Shown piece by piece: positions 22,556-33,663 of a DNA stretch of 64,000 nucleotides (the stretch's first letter is position 1; each line of letters opens with the position of its first letter). The notes beneath the pieces were generated by a model. The model did no database searches. It was given only the letters and a program-made list of their open reading frames with translations, and was not told where the DNA came from. A program made the translations under genes and the position numbers. The DNA is from Oxytricha trifallax (taxonomy: Eukaryota; Ciliophora; Spirotrichea; Sporadotrichida; Oxytrichidae). The DNA is taken from the NCBI GenBank assembly GCA_000711775.1, contig ARYC01019938.1, positions 1 through 64,000 on the forward strand. The letters are read 5' to 3'.

Positions 22556-23360
22556 TTTAATTTATATTTTCATAATTTTCCATTTTAAATCTTATTTGAT
22601 AACAATATATTTTTCTAAACCAGCATCCTCGCTAATACCTTCAAGAATTGCCATTGTTTATATATTGACTTTCTTGTTATATACCTCTATATTATTATTC
22701 CTTATATACTAAGACTTCTAGATTATAATATTTAAGGCAAACACAGCCTCGTAATCATGTATAATCTCAATATTATTTTAGTATACTTTCTGCATTTAAT
22801 CATAAATATTTTCAATTGTTGCTGTAAAATTGGTGAGCGAAATCAACCGCTCTTTTGATACGATTCACACCTTTTAAACTGATACCATTTCGCTTATAAA
22901 TATTATCAACTTATTATGTAAACATCTTTAACTCTGGGAACTGGCGGTGAAACATAGTAGCTCATAGGTCGAGAGAGAAGTGAGCCCAATATTTCATTTT
23001 TTTCATTGATAAGATTGTCAATATGCTTCTATAAGAGCTTTGACCTCTTAAGCTAAAAATTCAGTTATTATTGTTTTAATTACACAGCTTTCAAGCAGTG
23101 AGAGCGAACATTTGATGGACTTCGCTTTAAGAGCAATTCAAAAGACTTATAGTTCAGTACTAGTTGACTTATTCACTATACATATCACATCCATAACGCA
23201 GTTTAAACACTAAATCTATATACTCTTAATCATAAATACACCCTAATAGCTTGTAATTTTTGTCTAGCATTTATTTAATATCCCCTACCCTAAAAAATTC
23301 CCTACAAATCAAACCAATTATAAACCTCATTAGTTTAATTAATAAGAAAAAGCTTTTTGA

Positions 23361-24184
23361 TTCATAAGAGCCAATACCAAAATAGGAATGAATAAAGCTT
23401 GTCATAAAAGAAACGACGATATAAGTCCACTTTTAAAGGGCAAGTTCTTGAATTAAAAAGATTTGAGGAAGTTCTCTTTAGAAAAGAGTCAATAAAGTGA
23501 TGAAGGAAGTCATATATGTGATAATATAGTAAGAGCTTGCTAGCTATACTTTATGCTTATGCTTTTTGTACTTCTCCTACAGATCCATTTGTTGGTTTTT
23601 TTTTTAAATTCATGTTTGATAGAGACTATACTCCATAAGAAAAGTCAACCAGATTATTGTTTACTGTATCATTTTCAAATTTAAACAATTTATTAGGTTT
23701 TAAATGGGGGGTAATGCACTAGGGTCTATAGTCAAATTCAGCAAAATATGCTTGATTTTAGACATTCAAAACCTTTAACCACTTTATTTAGATGCTTTAG
23801 ATTGATTAATTATTTTTGTTTTTTAGGCTAGTTAAGTAATTATGATAATTCATAACTAAGAAGTATAAATTCCGAATTATAAATTAAATCTGTGTTTTGA
23901 AGAATTTTAATTTGAGGTACAATTCTAAATTTAGAATGAGTATTAATATATAATAAATCAAAGCATTACAAATTAATACTACATTCTAATACAAAAGAAT
24001 GTTATCAAAAAATTAAAATATATATAAATATAAATGTTAACTATTTAAAAAACTAGTTTATACTCTTAAATTTAAATTAAACTTGGTATTTATCGACTAA
24101 TCTAAATATGATCTTACTATAAACTAAAAATAAAATCATTAAAATTACTGCCATGAAATTATCAATCAAAAGGGTATTGGGTTT
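23361..24184. other. interval without a supported gene
   Basis: AT-rich, no frame that I trust. The amino-terminal part of the following enolase-like gene should be sought here. Confidence 0.4.
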
Positions 24185-26840
24185 TTATTACTGCATAAGA
24201 TGAAGTATATGAAATTGAAGAGTACTTCAAGATTCAAGCGCAATTAAGGAAGCAAATTTAAACACATAAACTAGGAGAGAATAGTTTCAGATCTGGCGCA
24301 GATGGATCATGCTATAATGCCTTTGAAAACGTTAATGAAAACTTTAAGTTTATTGAAGATGCCATTAACACTCGAAGACCCATAATTAGTGAATAAAGCT
24401 TATAAATGCTATGCTATTTTTTTGTTTTTGCTAGGACTCGAATTATTAATTAATTTGAAACTGAAATTATTTCCTAATATAATTTATTTTAATCACTCAT
24501 TGCTTAATTTTGGAAAATAAAGAAACAGAGACAAAAAGCTTATTATAGCTAACAACCTGTCAGTTTATTCAATCTATGTATCTGATCCTGAATTTGGTAA
24601 AGTTTGATTTATTTTGATCCTTTACTATATTTGATTTCTTTGATTCTCTAATTTTGCCAATGAATTACTTTAATCTTTTCTAACATCTTTATGCAACTTT
24701 AAATTTAGTAAAACTACTACGAATAATGAAATGTATTATTATTATTACTCCAAAAAAATTCACACACTTATTAAGGATTTCATTATATTCAGACTTTCTC
24801 CTAAATATCAAACAAAAATTAAATAACTCTTATCAGTTAATGAAATTTCTAAGCCATTCTATGGAGGGAATCTGAAAGCTTTCCTTATTATGTTAAGAAA
24901 GAAGAGTTTTAGTATATTAAGGTTATGATTCTATTTCTTATTTAAATTGAAAAGCAATAATTCATCTCCAAAATTAAATATTTGAATAGATTTTGTAATT
25001 TTTTTATAGACAATGTGCTTGGCTTTTCAAAGATTTTATTGATAATATAGTTAATATGCTTCTTTCGGAACTTTAATTCTTTATTTCTTATAAAAAGCTA
25101 TAGTTCATTTGAATTCACAGCAGGCAAGCAGTGAGAGCTTCACAGTTGACGGATTAAGCATTAAGGGTATTCTAATAGAATTAAAAAATTAATTTCTCAA
25201 TATACATAGCTTTAAATGAATCAAATTAAAATCTTTATTTAGCACTAAACTATAAAAAAATATTTGAAAGCTTGGAGTTTTTGTTTCTCAAATAATTTAT
25301 TATTTTTTCTCTTTGCAAATATCCTCCATGTCAAAGCACTTCTATTCAGATAATAGGTTGTGGGGTATTGACTGTGCAAATTAATGTAATTTTAATAGAT
25401 AAGTTATTATTTTTAGAAAGTAAGAGAAAAGTACATTAAATTTGGAATTTTCCCAGACATATATAGCTCATACATAAAAGAGTAAAATAAATACGATTTA
25501 GAAGGGCCTAAGAATTTGTTTGATCAGGACTAATTAACTGAATATTTTGTTAAGTTGTGCAACGAACATCCTCTTTTAGAATACTTAGAAGACCCGAAAG
25601 CTGAGGTGATATAGCTGGTTATTAAAAAATAATTAAGTGATTTAAAGATACTGTTCCAAGAGTTAAAATTGGAATAAAAAATATGGTGAAGTCAAATCTA
25701 GATATCAAAAAATAAGTAAGAGTCATTGAAGTTATGAACATTTATTATAGCACACATAAATCATATCAAAAGATATAATGATGATGTCGAAGAAGAAGAA
25801 AAGAAAGAATTGGAAAATAAGTAAGAGGAAGAGAAGAAGGAGCAAATACCTCAAGATTATATAGGAGCCTGCAAGTGTGAAGGGAGGCGGAAGAGATTCA
25901 GTTGCAACAATAAAACCAGCTCCAAATGAAATGAAAACTCTTGCAAATGAAAAGACTTAACCCAAACTTGAGCCAATTTAATAAAAGGAAGAGGTTATAT
26001 AAGATAACCTGAACGATCCTAACAGACACAAATTTATTCCTCACATAGTTCATATTGAAAAATCTTTGCCTTAAACCTCTTACAAGTTATGGGAGAATAA
26101 AATCTCAAAGACTTTACAATTGTTTGATTTAATTATGTTTTATTAAAATGGGCTAATTGTATACACTTTTTTTAAGGGAATAATGTGTGATTAATTTTAA
26201 TAATTAATTGAATAAAAGTATAGACTTTTTCTTAACATTAACACCAAAATTTTACTTTGAATTATAATGAAGTTCGCTTAACTTTTTCAAAAATGATTAT
26301 TGTTCTATTATTTAATCAAAAATTTGCCTGCATGATGATAGATTAAAAAGCTAGCTATCACTCTTAGATGTCCTTTTATCTTATAATGTTTTGAGATAAA
26401 GTAAACCTTGCCCTACTTTTTTATATTCCAATTAAATTACTTATATTTGAAATATTAAACGCTGACTCCCCCTATTACTTTAATAAGATAAATCTTAATC
26501 CTTGACTTTTATCAATTGAGTTGATGGAAGTGTTTTAGTCGGCAGAAATCAGTCATTCATAACACTGTAAATAAAACTTCAAAGGAAGGGTTTCGGGGAA
26601 TTGATTCTTATTTATCAATAACTTCTAAAGCCAGTAAATTATTATATTGAAATGATTTTTAATAGGAAGAGCAATTCGTAGTAATTATTGAAGACAACTT
26701 TTACGAAGCATGCAATAGTGAAGTAATAGATATTTTATTTGGAGGACAGTTTGCGTATCTCAATATTAGAGGCTTTTTTAGAAATGAAAAGTCAGTTAAA
26801 GTTTAGAGATTTAATGAAATACTAGACAGCATTAAATAGA
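24185..26840 (+). CDS. enolase-like protein (possibly ENO4-type), in blocks
   Basis: Colinear blocks match the carboxy-terminal barrel of enolase. Near 24,199-24,400, GADGSCYNAFENVNENFKFI and EDAINT fit the GDEGGFAP...ENKEALELIKEAI region. Near 24,560, KLIIANNLSVYSIY sits where the MDVAASEF strand belongs. Near 25,490-25,610, KYDLEGPKNLFDQDQLTEYF and HPLLEYLEDP fit YDLDFK...QL...YPVVSIEDP. Near 25,790-26,080 there is a K/E-rich linker (DVEEEEKKELENK). Near 26,670-26,830, VVIIEDNFYEACN and AYLNIRGFF fit the VGDDLTVTNP and LLLKVNQIG regions. The apparent GDDL-to-EDNF and KVNQ-to-IRGF changes would remove a metal ligand and the catalytic Lys, so a pseudoenzyme is likely. The long charged linker recalls ENO4. 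Start and stop are not fixed. Confidence 0.6.
25015..25310 (-). pseudogene. TBE transposase fragment inside the enolase-like gene
   Basis: TTGATAATATAGTTAATATG and CAAGCAGTGAGAGC match the TBE relic at 22.98-23.12 kb (TTGATAAGATTGTCAATATG, CAAGCAGTGAGAGC). It lies between two enolase-like coding blocks, so it is either an IES derived from a TBE or part of one. Confidence 0.7.
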
Positions 26841-27331
26841 TTTAAAAGATAGAGAATTAGTCTGAGTTTTGTTTTAAAAAATGGAAATCTTTTTAAGTGC
26901 AAGTTAATTAAAAGTTTCTATGTCGTAATCAATTTAAATTAGAAAAGAATTGAAAGTATAAATAAATTAAGAAAAATGATTGCAAAATAAAACAAAAAGT
27001 TTTAAAATCTTTAATCAGAATAAGAATAAAGAGAAAAATATATAATAATAAGCATAATAAAAAGAATTTCCAGTAAAGATAAGGAACATGTAATAGATAA
27101 CAATATATTAACGAAAGCGAAATAAATAATAATGTAAGTATCAAGTTTTTATTTCTTTAGATTATTAAATGCAACATTGCTTAATTTTAAACGCCATTAT
27201 TGCTAAAATAGATAAAAATAGGAAATTTCAGAAATTAATAGTAATGTATTAGTTTAAATTAATTTTAACTGCCATGAATTAGGAGTGCGTGTAATACTAA
27301 TCAGTTTTAGTTTTAAAATTATTAATTAATT
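26841..27331. other. AT-rich interval, no gene seen
   Basis: No supported frame. Ends in a TA-rich run at the start of the inverted-repeat element. Confidence 0.45.
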
Positions 27332-28138
27332 AAATCAATTTAATTTAATATATATATATTAGTGGTCTAGTGTTCTAGGTGGTCTAGGGGGTCTTTCTGA
27401 GACCACTCGTAATTAAATATTAATATATATATAATATTTACGAATATGTATACCAGTAATGGAGTCAACGAATAACTAGACATTCCTCCGGCGCTGCCTA
27501 AGACCACGGTTCTGGTGCTCTAAAATGGCCAAGCCGTGTTGGTTGTGACGCAACAAATGCAGATCTATGTACCAAATTTCAAACTAACTAGCTCCTCGAT
27601 AAAGAGACTGACATCTAAGCAATTCGGAAACCCTGGTGATGGAATTTGCACAGTTTATGATGATAAATGTCTCTCTTGCAGTTCTGATGGTGCAAACCTT
27701 GAAGACGACGAATGTGTTTGCGTTACCGATTACAACTTCATTGTTATTGACACCAAAGAATGTGTTGAAGAATGTCCTGAGCATTGCAAAGAAGACGGCG
27801 TCTATTGTTACAAAAAGTGTCAAGCTTGTATCTAATCAACTCTATAGATAACGTCCTACCAGAGATCATTAGTTTTGCGCGTACTCATGCTATCACAACC
27901 GACCTACTAACAGACGGTGCATTTGAGTTCTTGATCAAGGATACGGGTGGAGGCAGTATACTCTGAGTCATTTGTGTATCCGGCTTGGTGGTCTCCGGCA
28001 TGTTGACTCCATTACTGGTATACATATTCGTAAATATTATATATACATTAATATGTAATTACGAGTCGTCTCATAAAGACCCCCCTAGACCACCTAGAAC
28101 ACTAGACTACTAATATATATTTTAAATTAAATTGATTT
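27332..28138. mobile_element. inverted-repeat element carrying a gene fragment
   Basis: Terminal inverted repeats of ~137 bp (27,332-27,469 and 28,002-28,138) share AAATCAATTTAATTTAA, then AGTGGTCTAGTGTTCTAGGT (AGTAGTCTAGTG... on the other side), then ATGTATACCAGTAATGGAGT. The repeats contain three GGTCTAG/TTCTAG submotifs. The ~530-bp interior is clearly GC-richer than anything around it and is coding. The layout is that of a non-autonomous transposon that has captured host coding DNA (Pack-type); a short MDS island flanked by inverted repeats is the alternative. Confidence 0.75.
27520..27966 (+). pseudogene. cysteine-rich (GFR/furin-like) extracellular-domain fragment
   Basis: Reading CDATNADLCTKFQTN, then GDGICTVYDDKCLSCSSDGA, ECVCVTDYNFIVIDTKECVE and ECPEHCKEDGVYCYKKCQAC in the next frame, then NVLPEIISFARTHAITTDLL in a third. 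The spacing of the Cys residues (CxxC, CVC, CxxxC) is that of growth-factor-receptor/furin-like repeats common in ciliate surface proteins. There is no start codon, signal peptide or stop consistent with a whole gene; the three frames point to a fragment with slips or missing introns. Codon use and GC content differ from all neighbours. Confidence 0.65.
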
Positions 28139-28148
28139 GATGATAAAC

Positions 28149-28506
28149 ATGAGTAATGTCTACAATAAATAACAATCAGATTAAGCTAATGATTACGCTC
28201 CACTTGAGAGTTAATAAGAAGATGAGAACGACGAAATTATAGACTAAATCATAGCATCATTTGACATCATAATAGGAAGAAGACATAATTGATGAATTTC
28301 AAGGGTTGAGAAATGTAAAGGACTATGATGGGTTAAAGTAAAGAACATGCTTAAATTATCTAAAACATACAAAACACAAAAAAAAAATAATTATTAACAA
28401 GGATAAAATCAATTTAAGCAAAACAGTGTTGAGATTTATTTATGGGGAGAATAATTAATTAGCATTTTATTTCAATGTTCCAATCTTTTTATAAACAATT
28501 AAATGA
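28149..28506 (+). CDS. short acidic uncharacterised gene
   Basis: ATG at 28,149 gives MSNVYNKQQSDQANDYAPLE, then an acidic stretch (QQEDENDEIIDQII). After a frame change near 28,262 it continues EEDIIDEFQGLRNVKDYDGL and KQRTCLNYLKHTKHKKKIII, ending in TGA at 28,504-28,506. All glutamines here are TAA/TAG or CAA. About 118 residues. It starts 11 bp from the edge of the inverted-repeat element. No family recognised; the basic tract KHTKHKKK could be a nuclear signal or nucleic-acid contact. Confidence 0.55.
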
Positions 28507-29014
28507 ATGATTAAAGTTCATTCAGATTCAAATAAATAATTTTAAGCAAAACAAATTTTTTATTAAAATGATTTGAGCCTTTAATCAGCAAGTTTAATCA
28601 TAAAATTATGATTAAAATACAATTATTTTCTTCAATTTAATTGATTTTACTGAAATTAATAAAAGATCGCAATATAGTTATCATTCAAAAATTTCATAAG
28701 TTATTGACAGGTATTCCTCTTAAATCAAATTCAAAATTTAATTGCCAGATTTTTTTGGCTCATTGAATTTCCATATTTATCTATAATACTCATAAAATAG
28801 ACTAATATCACCTTAGGAATCATATTTCTATTCTTTTTACATTTAAATTATATTTTGATTTTTAATTAACTTTAGTAATTTATTTAGGGTTTATTGATTA
28901 TAATTAATGCATCTAATTAATTTTGTAATTTCCTGTCTTCTCCTCCCCTTTTATTAAACTATCCAGAACAGCACAAGAGAATAAATTTTGAATAAAGAGG
29001 GATGTCACACAAAC
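28507..29014. other. AT-rich intergenic DNA
   Basis: No coding frame; probably holds the promoter of the rightward gene at 29,015. Confidence 0.45.
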
Positions 29015-31425
29015 ATGAATAAAGAACGCTACAGAAAGAGTTCAAATGAAAATTTCTTATAACGAGTGAATTCTAACGAATTGATGTCCTAATATAGTGT
29101 AGGAAGCTAGGTAAGCATATAAAACCAGAATAGAATCGATTTTTAAAAGATTAATGAAAGCTATAAGTTAATCTTCAATGATTAAGACTCTCAAATTAGT
29201 TTGAAAAATAGCATATAATATATAGGAGCAACAGCAAATGATTTAAAGCCAAGACAAAGTATAAAATGTTATTTAAATATTTAATTTTATAAATCTGCAA
29301 GCAAGCAATTACATTAAACCGCCTTCTTCGTCAAACAATTAATTATATCAAAACAATATAATTATTGATTTAACAAATCATCTTTATGAAGAGTCTAAGA
29401 CATCCAGCAATAATTGAATCTCTTACCCTCAAATTTTGAAACAAAATCAATAAAGCATTCAAGTAATATTAGCAGATTAAAATTTAATGTTCTAGAAAAT
29501 TTAAGATCAGATCCATAAAGATATTGTAACTCAGAAAGATATAAAAGAATTTAAAAATAAATACATCTAGACCTACAAAAATTGACATAAATCCAAGAAG
29601 AGAATACTGAAAAGTAATATATTTAAGCTAAAGCAGAGAGAAAAACAAATTAAAAACTAGAGAAATAGTAGCATGAGAAAGCAGAATAAATTCATGCTGA
29701 AAAACATATTCGTAGTAAAATGTTAGTGCATCTGATATTAAAATTTACCCTAAAAGAAATTCAGAAAATAAATAGCAAATTTAATTATAGTGAAATCACC
29801 AGATTAATAAGAGTTATTAGAATTTACGTAATAATATAGATTTTAAAGAAAAAGACTAATTAGTAGTCTTAAGTGAGATTAATGATATTAAGTCAGTGGA
29901 AATTCACAATTTTTAATTTTATAAAAAATCTTTCTCAAGAGATGATTCTACTCTAAAACATGATATATAGAATAAAAAAGTAGGCTACTAAGTTTTAATT
30001 TTTTAATAAATAACCAATCAGTGAATTCATAAAATACTTTTTTCTCTGCTGCAAATAGCTAAAAGTAGAACTCTCTAAATAAATCATAAAATTCTTAACA
30101 TTAAAGAAAGTAAACAGCTCAATGTGAATCTCAAACTTCCAGAAAATCGTAGTCTGTGTATCAATAGGCTTTGTACTCAACAGGTTTCAGGAATAAATAT
30201 AACAATCAATTATAAAATATGAAAAATATTAGTAGTAACTCTCGAGAGCAAAAGAGTGTAATAAGTGAATATCAGACTAAACAGCCCTAAAAGTTACTCT
30301 TCTATGGCAAGTTACAATATATATCAAGGTCTACAAATAAATAAAGTTTTAAAAAGAACTAAAATACTAATAAAAATCATGACAAAAAGAGCAGCAAAAA
30401 AATAAAACCAACTTAAGTTGCAGCGTTTTAAAGCAACGAAATAACAGAAGAAGAGAATTAAATCCTTGATAATTAAATAAATGTTAGTATAATTTAAGAA
30501 AAAAAAATTTAAAGCAAAAGTTACACTTAATAAGATTAAAAAATGCAGACAATAGAGGGGATTTTTAAAAAATAAAATAGGTTATTGGAGAACTACTTGA
30601 TCATAACAGTGAACTTTAGGAAAGATGTAAGCAGCATGAAATGCAAAGGAAAAAGGACTGTGACTATATACTGAAGCTAGAAAACGAAATGGAAAAGCTC
30701 ATAGAAATTAAGTAATCCAACTAAAGCCTAATAAAAGTTCAAGAGGAGCATATCACGAATCTTAAAGCATCATTAAATTCAATAATTAATGTAAAGATAA
30801 AATATGAAAATATTATTAAGAGAATGGTATAAGATAAAAAGTCGAAAATGCTTGCTAACAGTTATAGAGCAAGTATAGCAATTGAATTAGTAAAATATGT
30901 AACATCTAATGGATTTCTAAAGTCAAAATTTAAATAACTCCATATTCTTTAGGAACACCATGATTTCAAATCAACTCAAGTCAAGTATAGTGAGTGGTCA
31001 GACTAGCTTAAATCAAACTTAAAATATAAATTTGATATTAAAAAATGGAGCTTCTTGAGTATTGGGAAATTTTCAAAGATTCAACAAAGCTTTAGATGGG
31101 CTAAAACCTTAAAACATTATGACTTTGATGAAGGAGAAGAAATTGACGAGGAGGATGTTGAAGATTATTAAAAGGATGATAACTAATATGTCGATAAGTT
31201 TAATAATTATAGAACTAAGTAGACCTTTCTTCTATAAATTATCATTAATACCCTGATAAGTACCAACAGATGGAATTGATCAAAAATTAATAAATGATCG
31301 ATTACAATAAAGTCAATTGTGCCCCACCATTTGGCATAAACTAAGAATTATGCAAGTTAAGTGATATCTTAGAAAGTTTTGCCAAAAATAAAAAATAACT
31401 TAAACTGATGAATATTGACATCTGA
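29015..31425 (+). CDS. large coiled-coil protein, uncharacterised
   Basis: ATG at 29,015 gives MNKERYRKSSNENFLQRVNS. The amino half is N/Q/S/K-rich. Near 30,580-30,900 a strong coiled coil appears (ELLDHNSELQERCKQHEMQR, ENEMEKLIEIKQSNQSLIKV). The carboxy part has EWSDQLKSNLKYKFDIKKWS and an acidic DEGEEIDEEDVEDYQKDDNQ. After a frame change near 31,230 it continues KYQQMELIKNQQMIDYNKVN, CAPPFGINQELCKLSDILES and ends in TGA at 31,423-31,425. There are further frame changes near 29,260 and 29,570 where short introns or IESs are possible. It converges on the next gene with a 34-bp gap. The composition suggests a cytoskeletal, centrosomal or ciliary protein; that is inference. Confidence 0.65.
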
Positions 31426-31459
31426 AATACACTGAGAGAAAGAAGATAGAAGATATATA

Positions 31460-33216
31460 TCAGATGAACACATGAATGGAGTTATGAATAGAATTTAATA
31501 CTTTGTTTTTTAGGCTGTAAATTTGCACATTAAAAGACATATTTAAATAATAATTCAGTCTTTAAATTTCTAGACTTTCCTTCTTCAACTTTAAAATTTT
31601 CATTTCATAGTATTACAGATTAGCTGTTAGTTTAAGAATTGTATCCCATTAATTTTGCTACTATTCATCTGCGTCGGCAACTTAAACATCAATAGTTTCT
31701 ACATTTGGCATTGGATTGATGGCTATACTACAATTATCTTTTAAGATTTTTGACTATCTTATTATTGATAGAGAAATTGAGCAATTTTAAATAATACTAA
31801 TACTAGAAATCAGTTTTTATTTCAAAATTGTTTTAATATTTTCTTTGAAGCAAACTAGTGCTATTAATTATTTACTTTATGATTTTATTTATTTATTTAT
31901 TAACTATTGAAACTCTTCTTAAGGTTACTGTAATCTGAGCTAGGATTATTATGAAGATGAAGTCAACTCAAAGAATACATCCCTAACTAGAGCTAAGAAT
32001 TCTTGCTTAAAATTAAAATACCTCACTTACTACATTTATCTAGTAGATTCTAAATTAACTTTTACAGTATCAGGATACGATCTGTTGAGCCTAAACTTGA
32101 AGTTGTTTCGTTCAGATTCAAATTAAAACTTAAAAGAGACACTCAATTTTCATGATCACATTAAAAACCACAAAACCATTGATTTGATAACTAGCAAATT
32201 TATTTATTGGTAATTGGAAGGGTCTTATTAGGTTTTTAGATAAATTCAAAATTTATGAAAGACTAAAATTTAGAAAATTAGTAAGTTACTTCAAGCAAAA
32301 TATATATTTGACTGGATTTAATTTCATATAAATAATTTCGTTATTTATTAAGATTTGAGTATAGACACACATTAATTAAAATTCACACATATTTCTTGAA
32401 GATTTTTTAAGATTATTAACTTATCTCAATAGCAATAGATGTATAATTAAATCAACTGATATGAAATTTAATGAATAATTAATAAATAATATATAATATA
32501 ATCAATTTATTTTGCAGGATATTTTGCGTTTAGCGAGTTGCCATAATAAATTTAATAAGAGATCCTTATAATTTTGTAAAATTTTTCATGAATCAGAATT
32601 TAAAATAATAAGAATATACGAATGTCTGGTACTTATCTTTGAATTTTTCATATGAGCTTTATAATTGATACATAATTAAACACTTAATTGCTTTATTTGC
32701 ATAAATACTTTACCCTACTTTAAGGTTAATCAGAAAGTCTAAATGACTCCTATAATTGACACTAAATCCTTAAAAATGGTGTTTTATATCTTCCAAATTC
32801 CCTTAAATTTAACTATTCACCCCATTTGAATACAAATTTTAATCATAAATTTAAATCACTTAAATATTAAGTCAGTCAATGATTTAAGTTTGGGGATTTA
32901 ATTAATAAATTTTTATGTTCGAGCAGTCTGTATTTAATTTAAGTTTATAGCAGTACATTTATTACCATCTCTTCATAATAGCTTACAGTTCCTCTAAGGT
33001 ATAACTTTATTCAGCTATTAATCTTAAATCATTAATTTAATTCTAAGGCATCTTAAACCTCCTTCGGCCAATTTTATCGTAGAAAAACTGTGAATTGCTA
33101 AACTAGTTAATGACTTCATTCTAATTTTAATACGTTTTGAATTTGTTATATGGTGAGAAGAGCAATTAAATAAAATAGTTTTGTAATAGATTAATGTCTA
33201 TGTCGTTTGAAGTCAT
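31460..33216 (-). CDS. uncharacterised gene, coiled-coil C-terminus
   Basis: ATG at 33,216 gives MTSNDIDINLLQNYFIQLLF, then NEVINQFSNSQFFYDKIGRR and ESYTLEELQ-like AEQSYTLEELQAIMKRWQQ. Middle blocks near 32,110-31,930 read NETTSSLGSTDRILILQKLI and QEFLALVRDVFFELTSSS. The last block, 31,760-31,460, reads NPMPNVETIDVQVADADEQQ, NQWDTILKLTANLQYYEMKI and ends in TGA at 31,460-31,462. AT-rich gaps (32.2-32.9 kb) separate the blocks. Probably soluble; no family recognised. The compact tail-to-tail spacing with the preceding gene suggests that both ends are real. Confidence 0.65.
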
Positions 33217-33663
33217 GTATCTTGTTTCTTGTAATTTATTCGTCTCATTAGTATTCAAACTCTAAGACTTTTCAGTATTTTAATATAAAAATAAATAAAT
33301 TACGCATTTTTTTTAGAAAAAATGCTCATTATTTTATGAATTCTTTAGTTAAATAAGCTCATTTTACTAGTATTTCACAATAAAAGTTTATAACCATTTA
33401 TTTAATAATTAAGTTAAATATTACAATAGTACATAATTCATATATAAACCTAAATACGTAAATCCCAATACGTATGGGCAAAAGAATTTGATAAGTGCGT
33501 AAGCGAATTCAATTAAATGTGTTAATACTAAAAATTAAATTAAGGCTTTTTAACTAAATTTGAAAGTGCCTCTTTAAGGTCCTTAGAAAGCAAGTCCTTT
33601 AAAATCATCGAATATTGAATCTTGAATTTTCTTAGCATTTTGATAACTCGAATTTTTAATATT
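33217..33663. other. divergent intergenic region
   Basis: About 450 bp of AT-rich DNA between two genes that point away from each other; it should contain both promoters. No motif singled out. Confidence 0.4.

Larger units (their letters stand above)
18006..22602. mobile_element. giant palindromic element inserted in the TBE relic
   Basis: The arms 18,006-20,369 and 20,409-22,602 are inverted copies that look almost identical, with a ~39-bp loop. The tips read TTATCAAATTAGATTTAAAA and TTATCAAATAAGATTTAAAA. The insertion splits the transposase relic between AGCGAGGATGAAT and its continuation. Both arms have the same meaningless 86-codon open frame (19,479-19,739 and 21,039-21,299), which confirms arm identity. 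Each arm carries one private insertion, described separately. No transposase is visible, so it is non-autonomous or a germline-limited palindrome. Confidence 0.9.
17755..23360 (-). mobile_element. older TBE relic with split transposase
   Basis: 17,755-18,005 and 22,603-23,290 are diverged minus-strand copies of the TBE transposase (for example the nucleotide strings GGGCTGTAAGG, AGCGAGGATGAAT, ACCATTTCGCTTATAA and AAGTGAGCCCAATA match the element at 3.6-7.6 kb). They become contiguous when the palindromic insertion between them is ignored. The right side continues through CCCTACAAATCAAA to a degraded AAGAAAAAGCTTTTTGATT where the telomere-like terminus would be. Many changes: an old copy. Confidence 0.8.
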
